Both the position numbers and the translations under genes were made by a program. Positions 54,478-62,443 of a DNA stretch of 64,000 nucleotides are shown here, piece by piece. This DNA is from Methylobacterium sp. WL1. GTDB lineage: Bacteria > Pseudomonadota > Alphaproteobacteria > Rhizobiales > Beijerinckiaceae. A model generated the notes under the pieces. It was not told the origin of the DNA. It was given only the letters and a program-made list of their open reading frames with translations, and made no database searches. The stretch lies in assembly GCF_008000895.1 (NCBI RefSeq), contig NZ_CP042823.1:5230501-5294500 (forward strand), written 5' to 3'. Every line of letters begins with the position of its first letter. Within the stretch, counting starts at the first letter, position 1.

Positions 54478-55332
54478 TCAGGCGGCCGGCGATGCAGAGG
54501 CCTCAGGCATCGAGAACGTCGCATAGGCCGGCTTCTCGAACGTCACTGGACGATCGCCGGCGAGAGGGGTTGCACCGGCCGCGAGGGCGTCGGCCAGGCG
54601 GTCGAGCCGCACCAGCGCGAGGCCGTACTCGCCCGCGGTACTGCCGGTGGTACCCAGTCCCTTGCCACCGGCGGTGATTTCGGTGCCGGGGGGAGGGGCC
54701 TCGCCCGTATAGCGAGCCGCCAGGATCCGGGTGCGGGCGGTGCCCCGGTGCTGCATGCGCGAAACCACCTCCTGGCCCACGTAGCAGCCCTTCTTGAAGT
54801 CCACGCCGCCGAGCTGGTCCAACAGCGCCTCATGGGGGAACGCATCACCGTAGACGTAATCGCGTCCGCCCTCGGGCACGGCGAGGCCGATGCGGCGCCG
54901 GTGGTATTCCGCCTCCGACGCGTCGGCCGAGAAGGCACCTTCGCCGGCGTAGATCCGGGCGCCGAGATCCACATGGCGGGCATCCGCCACGGTGTCCGAC
55001 TCGGCCGCCGGCGAGGCCCCGGCCCAGGCCGAAGCCACCGCCACGGTTGGGTCGACCGCGATCGCCACCTGCGCGCGCAGCCGGTAAAGCGTGAGGCGTT
55101 TGGCCAAGTCGGCCGCCCGGTCGATCGCCGTGTCGAGCCGGAAACCGTCCGGGATCCGCGAGATCAGGAAGTCGAACAGAATCTTGCCCTGGGGCGCCAG
55201 GAGGGCGCCGAGGCGGGCCTCTCCGGCCTGCAGGGTCTCGACGTTGCAGGTCAGCACGCCCTGCAGCAGTGCGGTGGATTCAGGCCCTGTGACGGTGACG
55301 AGGGCGCGGTCCGGCAGCAGGGCGACGGGCAT
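54478..55332 (-). CDS. ygfZ: tRNA-modifying protein YgfZ / folate-binding iron-sulfur cluster protein
   Basis: 284 residues from ATG at 55332 (MPVALLPDRALVTVTG). The signature KGCYVGQEVVSRMQHRG with the conserved Cys is present near residues 195-211, and the N-terminal half (GPESTALLQGVLTCNVETL) is a GcvT-like folate-binding fold. The family assists Fe-S cluster repair with tetrahydrofolate. Monocistronic as far as can be seen. Confidence 0.9.
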   Translation of the reverse strand: MPVALLPDRALVTVTGPESTALLQGVLTCNVETLQAGEARLGALLAPQGKILFDFLISRIPDGFRLDTAIDRAADLAKRLTLYRLRAQVAIAVDPTVAVASAWAGASPAAESDTVADARHVDLGARIYAGEGAFSADASEAEYHRRRIGLAVPEGGRDYVYGDAFPHEALLDQLGGVDFKKGCYVGQEVVSRMQHRGTARTRILAARYTGEAPPPGTEITAGGKGLGTTGSTAGEYGLALVRLDRLADALAAGATPLAGDRPVTFEKPAYATFSMPEASASPAA

Positions 55333-55442
55333 GGCAGTCAGATCCTCACGCGACAGGGGCAATCCGGAATTCCGGAGCACAGGGTCGGGAGGTAGTCGCT
55401 GCGCACCCGTGCCTCAACCGTCCGGGCTCCGCGGCCGCCTCG

Positions 55443-55697
55443 TCAATGCTGGAGGGTCGTGGTGAAAGCACCCCCGCGGATGCGCTCGGGAAAGCCCTCG
55501 GCGTAGCGGGCGGTGGCTTCCTCGCCGTAGGTCATCACGAGTTCCTGGAAGGCCGCGAACAAGGCGGCCTGAGCCATGCAGTCGCCGTCGAGCCCGTCGA
55601 GACAGCCTTCCGCGAACGCCTCCGAGACATAACTCAGCGCGACGCGCTTCTCCTCGACATCGACCTCGATGGGGGCGGTCTGAGAGATGTGCTGCAT
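55443..55697 (-). CDS. conserved-looking small hypothetical protein
   Basis: 84 residues, acidic: MQHISQTAPIEVDVEEKRV, SYVSEAFAEGCLDGLDGDCM, ALFAAFQELVMTYGEEATARYAEG. The predicted helices are compact, without a signal peptide or transmembrane segment. No family recognised. Clean start, GC-biased third positions and its own spacing support a gene. Confidence 0.6.
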   Translation of the reverse strand: MQHISQTAPIEVDVEEKRVALSYVSEAFAEGCLDGLDGDCMAQAALFAAFQELVMTYGEEATARYAEGFPERIRGGAFTTTLQH

Positions 55698-55856
55698 GGA
55701 CCCGATACTTCCGTTGCGCCGGGCACGGGACCCGGCGGACCAACGAATGATAGGTGGCTCCCCGCTGCTCGGCCAGCCGAGAATTTCAGATCGGTTAACG
55801 CGGACGCTCGAAGTTGATCCTTTCAGGGGATGCGTCCCGCCTGTGTTGCCTCTGCA

Positions 55857-56285
55857 TCACCCGCCGAATCGCCCAGCCAAGGCGTGCGACAGCCTGTCAC
55901 CCTCCGTGACGTAGCGGGCGGCCGCCTCGTGCGCGGCCGGGGTGCAGACCCGGTAGGTCAACGCGTAGCCGCGATAGCCGCGATTGTAAGCGCCGGCCAG
56001 CCGATCACGCCGGGCCGGCGTCACGCCTTCGGACTCGATCAGCGCCTTCATGCGGGCCGGCCATTCCCCGGCGTCGGGTGCCGCGCAGAGGCCGCGCAGG
56101 AAGGCCAGCGCCCCGATGATCTCGGACATCCGCATCAGGTCGCGGTCGTAGGGAGCGGGCACGTCCGCCGGTGGGGACGCTTCCTTGGGCGCCTCCTTGA
56201 CTGGCGCCGCGCGGCTGCCGCGCTGCTGCGCCAGGGCCGGCCCCGCGAGCGCCACGGCGAGGCAGAGGATGACCGGAAGCCTCAC
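55857..56285 (-). CDS. TIGR02301-family exported protein
   Basis: 142 residues from GTG at 56285, chosen because it overlaps the NUDIX stop by 4 bp and gives a proper signal peptide ([20 protein letters not shown]). The mature part carries the TIGR02301 pattern: [34 protein letters not shown], then [17 protein letters not shown] with conserved cysteines. Found mainly in Rhizobiales; role unknown. Confidence 0.85.
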   Translation of the reverse strand: MRLPVILCLAVALAGPALAQQRGSRAAPVKEAPKEASPPADVPAPYDRDLMRMSEIIGALAFLRGLCAAPDAGEWPARMKALIESEGVTPARRDRLAGAYNRGYRGYALTYRVCTPAAHEAAARYVTEGDRLSHALAGRFGG

Positions 56286-56755
56286 GGGCGCGCCTCTCCT
56301 CTGTCGCCGACCCGGTCGAACGCCTCCTGCAGGGTCCCGATCAGGCCCGGCGTCGTCGCCAGGCCGGCGATCTCGGCGAGCGTCGCCCACCTGACCCCGA
56401 GGGCCTCCGGGCCCGCCACGGGCTCGCCGCCGCACCAAAGGGCTGCGTGCGGGTGGACGACGTAGTGGTGCCGGACGCGGCCGGCCTCGTTCCGGACGAT
56501 GATCTCGGTGGGTGAGAGCACGCCGACCACCTCGGCCGCCAGGCCGACCTCCTCGGACAATTCGCGCAGGGCCGCCTCGGCCAGGGCCTCGCCGGCCTCG
56601 ACCAGGCCGCCCGGCAGGGTCCACACGCCGCGCATCGGCTCGTTCGCCCGGGCCGCCAGCAGGACGCGATCGCCGCGGATCACCGCGATCGACGCGCCCA
56701 CGAAGGGCCGGGTCGGGAACAGGCGCCCGCCGCCATCGGCTTCGCCCGCCGTCAC
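56282..56755 (-). CDS. NUDIX hydrolase
   Basis: 157 residues. The Nudix box [20 protein letters not shown] then EVGL has the G-x5-E-x7-R-E-x2-E-E pattern. It hydrolyses a nucleoside diphosphate linked to another moiety; the N-terminal [19 protein letters not shown] resembles the ADP-ribose pyrophosphatase/MutT group. Overlaps genes on both sides by 4 bp, forming a compact run with the TIGR02301 gene. Confidence 0.88.
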   Translation of the reverse strand: MTAGEADGGGRLFPTRPFVGASIAVIRGDRVLLAARANEPMRGVWTLPGGLVEAGEALAEAALRELSEEVGLAAEVVGVLSPTEIIVRNEAGRVRHHYVVHPHAALWCGGEPVAGPEALGVRWATLAEIAGLATTPGLIGTLQEAFDRVGDRGEARP

Positions 56756-57881
56756 GGCTTGCCTCCGTCGGGGGCGACGATTGCGACCCGCCCGTCGGCG
56801 AGGCCGACCACCAGCCGCGTCGCGGCGCCTTCGCCGAGTGCCACGATGCCGATCGTGGCCGGTGCCGGCAGCGGGATGCGCAAGCGCTCGTGCAGCGCAC
56901 CCTTCGCCTGAACGAGGGCGATCTCCGGCCGTCCGGCCACCGGCACCGCGAGCTCGGGTGGGCCTGCGGCCGGGGCCGTGACGGCGAGGTCCGCATCTCC
57001 CTCGCCCGCCGCGTAGCCTGGGGCCTCGCCAGCGGCCTCGATCCGGCCCGCCTGCAGGGTCCAGAGCTGCAGCAGGCCCCGTGCGCTGACCGTGGCGGCC
57101 TGCACGATGCCGGAACCCGCGAAATCCGCGATGCCGGCGATCTTCAGGGGCGGGCCGGGCTGCACCGGGGTGCGGGCCGTGACGCTCCAGGCCTCAGCAC
57201 CGTCGGGGCGGCCGATCAGCACGAGGCCGCCCGAATCCAGTCCCGAGAGGGTCGCGGCCAGGAGGGCCGGGCGGCCGGCGAGGCGCAGCAGGCGCGGCCG
57301 GAGCGGCGCGAACGCCGCGTCGCCCCCGCCGGTACCGTGACGGTGGCGACCGGGACCGGCTTCGGATCGGTGCTGACGGCCATCGGCTGGCGTTCGCGGA
57401 TCGTCAGGACGGCGGCGGCCTCGCCGCCATCTGCGGCCCGGGTACGGCCGGTCAGGTAGGCGCTCAGGGGCCCGGCCAGGACCCGGCGCGAACCCGGCAG
57501 GGCGCCCCGCGGCGTCTCGGCGGCGGTCAGCCCCTCGACCGCCTCACGGCCGATCGGCCGCGCCGTAACGGTGCCGTCCGCGAGGCCGAGCACGGCACCG
57601 CCGTCGTCGCCCCAGACCACGGCGATCGGGGCGCTCTCCTCGTCGCCGGCCGGCTGGCTCGTCTTCGCACCGGCGATCGGCAGCAGGCCGGAGGTCGCCA
57701 CCGAGATCGCGACCTCGCTGCGCGGCCCGCGCAGCGCCCTCACCTTGAACGGCAGGTCCAGGATCCGGAGGCCGGGTGGCTCGGCGCGGGCGGCGGCGAG
57801 CGGCGCCGCGCACAGGACCAATCCCATGAGGGCCGCGACGATCCGGCGTTGCCGGGGCGGGAAATAGCGCATAGCGGTCAT
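56752..57881 (-). pseudogene. exported hypothetical protein (beta-propeller-like), frameshifted
   Basis: Starts at 57881 with a signal peptide (RIVAALMGLVLCAAPLAAARA). The first 180 codons have repeated beta-strand patterns (IAVVWGDDGGAVLGLADGTV). At the G5 run at 57325-57329 the frame turns to Arg/Ser nonsense; the next frame reads DAAFAPLRPRLLRLAGRPAL and continues sensibly to 56752 ([20 protein letters not shown]), repeating the strand motif LADG. One added G restores an approximately 375-residue periplasmic protein, possibly a propeller. Function unknown. Co-directional with the NUDIX gene, with a 4-bp overlap. Confidence 0.65.
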
Positions 57882-57903
57882 GTCCGCCGCCCGGAGCGGC
57901 GGG

Positions 57904-58659
57904 TCAAACGTGCTGGCCGCCGTTGATGTGCAGCTCGGCCCCGTTCACGTAGGACGAGGCGTCGGTGCACAGGAAGTAGATCGCCTTTGCGACCTCGTCG
58001 GGGGTGCCGAGCCGCCGCTGCGGGATCTGCTCGACGAGCTTCTCCGTTCCGGGCGACAGGATCGAGGTGTCGATCTCGCCCGGCGAGATCGCGTTGACCC
58101 GCACCCCGAGGGGCCCGAAATCGGCGGCCATCTCGCGGGTCAGGCCGGCGAGGGCGGCCTTGGAGGTGCCGTAGGCGGCACCCGCGAACGGGTGGACCCG
58201 GGAGCCCGCGATCGAGGTCACGTTGACGATCGAGCCCCGGGCCCGGGCGAGTTCGTCGCGCAGGCCGCGGGCCAGCAGGATCGTGGCGAAGACGTTGACC
58301 TGGAACACCCGCTGCCACCCGTCGAACTCGGTGGCCAGCGCCCCCAGGCGCTCGCCCGCGGGGCCCTTCGGCGAGATGCCGGCATTGTTGACGAGCGCGT
58401 GCAGCACGCCGCCCTCGGCATCGAGCCGTCCCCGGACCTCCTCGATGGCCCGCATCGTGTCCTGGGCGTCCGCCAGATCGACCTGGAGGTGGTCCTCGGG
58501 ACCCATCTCCCAGGGGCAGTTCTCGGGGAACGCGTGGCGCGAGCAGGTGATCACCCGCCAGCCGGCCGCCGAGAAGCGCTTGACGGTGGCGTGTCCGATG
58601 CCCCGGCTCGCGCCCGTGAGCAGCATGATGCGCCGGCGTTCGTTGACGGGGAGGGCCAA
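57904..58659 (-). CDS. short-chain dehydrogenase/reductase
   Basis: 251 residues, classical SDR: TGASRGIGHATVKRF (cofactor loop), NNAGISPKGP, catalytic Ser in VTSIAGSRVH, Tyr-x3-Lys in AAYGTSKAALAGL and ISPGEIDT. The Arg after the glycine loop and CSRHAF suggest NADP(H). The C-terminus NGAELHINGGQHV is typical. Substrate not evident. Confidence 0.92.
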   Translation of the reverse strand: MALPVNERRRIMLLTGASRGIGHATVKRFSAAGWRVITCSRHAFPENCPWEMGPEDHLQVDLADAQDTMRAIEEVRGRLDAEGGVLHALVNNAGISPKGPAGERLGALATEFDGWQRVFQVNVFATILLARGLRDELARARGSIVNVTSIAGSRVHPFAGAAYGTSKAALAGLTREMAADFGPLGVRVNAISPGEIDTSILSPGTEKLVEQIPQRRLGTPDEVAKAIYFLCTDASSYVNGAELHINGGQHV

Positions 58660-58802
58660 AGCCGTAAGCCTCGCTGGCGTGTGTTCGGATCGCGTCCGGC
58701 CCGGGCGCTCGTCGTGCCGGTGAGCCTGAACGGTCTAGGCTCACGGGGGCCGGAAATCCAGAGCGCGTGCCGCGCGCACGGTGCTAGTGAGGGCAGGAAG
58801 CC

Positions 58803-59372
58803 ATGACGCGTACGGATCGCTTGCCGGAGATCCCCGCCGACCAGTTCTCGGAGGCGCAGGCCGCAGCTGCCGAGGTGTTCCGCGCCGAGCGCGGGGTCCA
58901 GGTCTTCGGGCCGTTCGTGCCGCTGCTGCGCAGCCCCGAACTGATGCTATGCGCCAGCCGCATGGGGCTTTACCTGCGCTACGGCAGCGCCCTCCCGCTG
59001 CGGATCAGCGAGTTCGTCATCCTGATCGTCGCCCGGCTGTGGAGCCAGCAGGTCGAGTGGCAGATCCACCACCCGATCGCGCTCAAGGCCGGGGTCGCAC
59101 CGGAGACCGCACAGGCCCTGGCAGAGGGCCGCCGCCCCGAGACCATGAGTGACGACGAGGCGCTGGCCTACGCCTTCTCGACCGAGCTGCAGCACAACCG
59201 TGCGGTGAGCGATGCGACCTACGCGTCCGTGATGGCGCGCTTCGGCGAGCAGGGCGCGATCGATCTCACGGGGATCAACGGCTACTACGCGCTGCTGGCC
59301 ATGACCATGAACGTGGCCCGCACGGCACTCCCGGAGGCGGGAGCGCCGCCGCTGCCGCCGCTGGTGCGGTAG
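58803..59372 (+). CDS. carboxymuconolactone decarboxylase-family protein
   Basis: 189 residues, all-helical AhpD/CMD fold: [17 protein letters not shown], then [14 protein letters not shown]. The Glu-His pair of the CMD group is present but the AhpD Cys-x2-Cys is absent, so a peroxidase role is unlikely. A decarboxylase or hydrolase of a lactone is the family guess. Divergent from the SDR gene. Confidence 0.82.
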   Translation: MTRTDRLPEIPADQFSEAQAAAAEVFRAERGVQVFGPFVPLLRSPELMLCASRMGLYLRYGSALPLRISEFVILIVARLWSQQVEWQIHHPIALKAGVAPETAQALAEGRRPETMSDDEALAYAFSTELQHNRAVSDATYASVMARFGEQGAIDLTGINGYYALLAMTMNVARTALPEAGAPPLPPLVR

Positions 59373-59484
59373 CGTACCGCGGTGCTTGTCGCGCCGGCCG
59401 CTTCGGTCTAACCGTCCCTCTATCCCGAGGGCGCCCGAAGCGCGGCGCCCTCGCCAACCCCCGAAAAACCGACCGGACTCAGCC

Positions 59485-59973
59485 ATGGTCGCCCATAACC
59501 GCGCCGCCACGGCGCCGATGCCCGCGGATCCGGCCCTTGCCGGCGCCCGGATCCTCGTCGTCGAGGCCCGCTACTACGAGGCGCTCGCCGACGAGCTGCT
59601 GGCCGGCGCCCTCGCGGTGATCGAGGCGTTCGCCGCGCACGCCACCGTGGTCACGGTGCCGGGCGCCCTCGAAATCCCCGCCGCGGTGGCGATCCTGGCG
59701 GATGACTACGACGCCGTGGTGGCGCTCGGCTGCGTGATCCGCGGTGAGACCGGGCATTACGACATCGTGGCCGGCGAGAGCGCCCGCGCCCTGATGGACC
59801 TCTCGGTCCAGCGCCGGCTGCCGCTCGGCAACGGCATCCTCACGGTCGAGACAGAGGCGCAGGCGCTGGAACGGGCCCGGGTCGCCGAGATGAACAAGGG
59901 CGGCGGCGCGGCCGAGGCGGCGCTCGGGGTGCTCGCCCTCAAGCGCGCAGCCGAGGCGGCGCGCCCGCGATAA
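59485..59973 (+). CDS. ribH: 6,7-dimethyl-8-ribityllumazine synthase
   Basis: 162 residues from ATG at 59485, with the longer frame's leader rejected as non-conserved. Penultimate step of riboflavin synthesis. Motifs: [48 protein letters not shown] (catalytic His) and [17 protein letters not shown]. The gene leads ribH-nusB-thiL, a common proteobacterial run. Confidence 0.94.
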   Translation: MVAHNRAATAPMPADPALAGARILVVEARYYEALADELLAGALAVIEAFAAHATVVTVPGALEIPAAVAILADDYDAVVALGCVIRGETGHYDIVAGESARALMDLSVQRRLPLGNGILTVETEAQALERARVAEMNKGGGAAEAALGVLALKRAAEAARPR

Positions 59974-59984
59974 CGAGAACCGAC

Positions 59985-60620
59985 ATGACCGCGACGACCG
60001 AGACCAGGCCGGACGACACCGCCCAGGATGGCGCCGGAGGCGGTGCCCAGGAGACGGCTCACGAGACGGCTCACGAGACGGCCCGGGCTATCAGCCCGCG
60101 CAGCGGCGCGCGCCTGTCCGTGGTGCAGGCGCTCTACGAGATGGACATCTCCGGCAAGGGCGTCCTCGACGCGCTCGCCGAGTTCGAGGCCTTCTGGATC
60201 GGCCAGGAGGTCGACGGGATCATGCATCCCAAGGCCGAGACCGCCTTCTTCCGTGACCTGCTGCGCGGCACGGTCGAGGAGCAGCGGGCGATCGACCAGA
60301 AGCTCGACCAGGCTTTGGCCCAGGGCTGGCCGCTCCGGCGCATCGAGATCGTGCTGCGGGCGATCCTGCGGGCGGGCGCCTACGAGCTGCTGTTCCGGCC
60401 CGACGTGCCGGCGCCGGCGGCGATCTCCGAATATGTCGACGTGGCCCACAGCTTCTACACCGCCGACGAGCCCGGCCTCGTCAACGCCGTCCTCGACCGG
60501 GTCGCCCGGGAGGTCCGGCCGGGTGAGATGAGCGCGCCCAAGGGCGGCAGCAACAAGGGCGGGAGCAACAAGGGGGGCGGCAAGCCGGGCTCCGGAAAGC
60601 CGCCCGCCAAAAAGGCCTGA
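59985..60620 (+). CDS. nusB: transcription antitermination factor NusB
   Basis: 211 residues. Helical NusB fold: SPRSGARLSVVQALYEMDIS, LRRIEIVLRAILRAGAYELL, AISEYVDVAHSFYTADEPGL and VNAVLDRVARE. It binds boxA RNA with NusE during rRNA transcription. Unusual tails: an N-terminal ETAHETAHETA repeat and a C-terminal lysine/glycine-rich tail (GGSNKGGSNKGGGKP), both absent from typical NusB. 11 bp after ribH, 3 bp before thiL. Confidence 0.94.
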   Translation: MTATTETRPDDTAQDGAGGGAQETAHETAHETARAISPRSGARLSVVQALYEMDISGKGVLDALAEFEAFWIGQEVDGIMHPKAETAFFRDLLRGTVEEQRAIDQKLDQALAQGWPLRRIEIVLRAILRAGAYELLFRPDVPAPAAISEYVDVAHSFYTADEPGLVNAVLDRVAREVRPGEMSAPKGGSNKGGSNKGGGKPGSGKPPAKKA

Positions 60621-60623
60621 GCC

Positions 60624-61619
60624 GTGTCCGGGCCGGGCCGCGCCTCCGAGGAGGGGCTGATCGCCCGCTACTTCGCCCCGCTGGCCGGGCCGGGAGCGGA
60701 CGGGCTCCGGGACGATGCCGCGACCCTGACGCCCACCCCCGGGCATGATCTCGTCGTTACCGCCGACGCGGTGGTGGCCGGGATCCACTACTTTCCCGAC
60801 GATCCCCCGGCCTCGATCGCCCGCAAGGCGCTCGGGGTGAACCTGTCCGACATCGCGGCCAAGGGGGCGGTGCCGCGTGGCTTCCTGCTGACCCTGGCAC
60901 TTCCGGACGACTGGACGGAGGCGTGGCTCGCCGGCTTCTCCGGTGGACTCGGGGCGGCGGCGGCCGAGGCCGGCTGCCCGCTGCTCGGCGGCGACACGGT
61001 GCGTTCCGGCGGGCCGGCGCTGATCGGGGTGACGCTGTTCGGCGAGGTGCCGTCCGGCGGCATCGTCCGGCGCGGCACCGCCCGGGTCGGCGACCGGATC
61101 TGCGTCAGCGGCACGATCGGCGATGCGGCGCTCGGCCTGCGGCTGCGCCTGGAGCCGGACGCCGCCTGGGCGGCGGCCCTCGACCCGGCGCTGCTGGCGG
61201 TGCTGGCCGACCGGTACCTGCACCCGCGCCCGCGCCTCGCCCTGGCGACCGCGATCCGCCGCCACGCCTCGGCCGCGATGGATGTGTCGGACGGGCTCGC
61301 CGGCGACCTCGCCAAGATGCTGGGCGCGGGCCGCAGCGCCCGGATCGCGGTTGGATCCGTGCCGCTGTCGGAGGCCGCGGCCCGGGCGAGCGCCGCCGAG
61401 CCGGGCCTGATCGACCCGGTCCTAACCGGCGGCGATGATTACGAAATTCTCTGCACCGTAGCCCCCGAGGACCTCGACGCGCTCCGGGCCGAGGCGGCGG
61501 AAGCCGGGGTCCCGCTCACTGCCATCGGGACCGTCACTTCAGGCGACGGCCCGCCCCGCTTCGAAATGGGCGATGGCGCTGCGCGCGTGTTCGCGGCTGG
61601 GGCGTTCAGCCACTTCTGA
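60624..61619 (+). CDS. thiL: thiamine-monophosphate kinase
   Basis: 331 residues from GTG at 60624. Phosphorylates thiamine monophosphate to the active diphosphate. ATP and metal sites: LRDDAATL, VVTADAVVAGIHYF, KALGVNLSDIAAKGA, GGDTVRSGGP and MDVSDGLAGDLAKM, GGDDYEILCT. The last 80 bp overlap an antisense gene. Confidence 0.94.
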   Translation: MSGPGRASEEGLIARYFAPLAGPGADGLRDDAATLTPTPGHDLVVTADAVVAGIHYFPDDPPASIARKALGVNLSDIAAKGAVPRGFLLTLALPDDWTEAWLAGFSGGLGAAAAEAGCPLLGGDTVRSGGPALIGVTLFGEVPSGGIVRRGTARVGDRICVSGTIGDAALGLRLRLEPDAAWAAALDPALLAVLADRYLHPRPRLALATAIRRHASAAMDVSDGLAGDLAKMLGAGRSARIAVGSVPLSEAAARASAAEPGLIDPVLTGGDDYEILCTVAPEDLDALRAEAAEAGVPLTAIGTVTSGDGPPRFEMGDGAARVFAAGAFSHF

Positions 61620-61940
61620 GGCGGGGCCCGGATTGGTCCGGCCGAGGACGATGTGGGTCACCCCCTCGGGCTGGCGCCCGATCTGGCGGCGGACCTCGTC
61701 CATCATCCCGGCCGCCACGATCGGCATCCACAGGGCCAGGTCGCCGCTGGTCAGCGCGGCGCGGCCGGTGAGCGCCTCCTCCGGGCGGGGCGGCGTCGAG
61801 AAGGCGCGCTGCAGGATGTGCAGGAGGTCGCCCTGGACCGCCTCGGGTTGGGCCGAGACCCGCTCGGCGATCAAAAAGTGCACCGCCCCGGTCAACACCT
61901 CGATCGTCGCCGCCAGCTTGGCGACCTGGTCGCTGCTCAT
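61539..61940 (-). CDS. hypothetical protein, antisense-overlapping the thiL end
   Basis: 133 residues from ATG at 61940 (MSSDQVAKLAATIEVLTG). The N-terminal 50 residues are a convincing helix pair (AVHFLIAERVSAQPEAVQGD, LLHILQRAF), then LALWMPIVAAGMMDEVRRQI. No recognised family. The last 27 codons lie on the opposite strand of thiL, so its true end may be earlier or the two genes may share sequence. A CtrA-type site is 46 bp upstream. Confidence 0.55.
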   Translation of the reverse strand: MSSDQVAKLAATIEVLTGAVHFLIAERVSAQPEAVQGDLLHILQRAFSTPPRPEEALTGRAALTSGDLALWMPIVAAGMMDEVRRQIGRQPEGVTHIVLGRTNPGPASEVAERPSREHARSAIAHFEAGRAVA

Positions 61941-61985
61941 GTTCAGCCCCATCCGGTATACAACCGGAAGTAGAGATCCGTATGG

Positions 61986-62000
61986 TTAACCGCGGGTTAA
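61986..62000. promoter_or_regulatory. CtrA-type binding site TTAA-N7-TTAA
   Basis: TTAACCGCGGGTTAA matches the full CtrA consensus (two TTAA half-sites, 7-base spacer) and is a perfect palindrome about the central G/C. It lies 46 bp upstream of the start of the 61539 gene and about 440 bp from hppA. Confidence 0.5.
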
Positions 62001-62271
62001 GGCCCTGCGTAGCCGCGAAGAATTCGGCGGCCGGGGCGGCGCGGGGGCGGTCGGATCGGTCCAGACTTCGACGAACCGACACCTCGGACGCCGCTTCGCT
62101 GCGAAGAGCCTTCGCGGTCTGGGTCCGCATCCTGGCATGGCGCAATGCAGCATCGGCATGATGCAGTGCCCAAGCCGGAAAACGCGGCGTTTGCGCTCAC
62201 CGGCGAAGTTTGGCAACTAGACTCCGCCCGATCACGCCATGCTCGGGCCGACTCTTATCCTTTGCTGAGAC

Positions 62272-62323
62272 GGCTCACTGTCGCCGAACCGGTCTCCACT
62301 TCGGCGGCGGACGCGCTAAGACT
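62272..62323 (-). repeat. palindromic intergenic repeat, copy 5
   Basis: On the minus strand TTAGCGCGTCCGCCGCCGAA, then GTGGAGACCGGTTCGGCGAC and AGTGAGCC. The core GGAGACCGGTTCGGCG is identical to copy 2 at 17597. Lies in the spacer before hppA. Confidence 0.6.
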
Positions 62324-62443
62324 TACCGACTGGGAAGGAATGCACTGATTCGCGCACAACGTCCCATGGTCGTCCTGCGACGGCCAAGCGCGACACCGAT
62401 CACAAGCCCCCGCCAGGCACGATAAGAATAAGGACGGTAGAGC

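Larger units (their letters stand above)
61941..62443. other. intergenic region upstream of hppA
   Basis: About 500 bp with no supported gene. It contains a CtrA-like site at 61986 and one copy of the palindromic repeat at 62272. The promoter of hppA should lie to the right of the repeat; the sequence ATAAGAATAAGGACGG just before the ATG includes a plausible ribosome-binding site. Confidence 0.5.
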
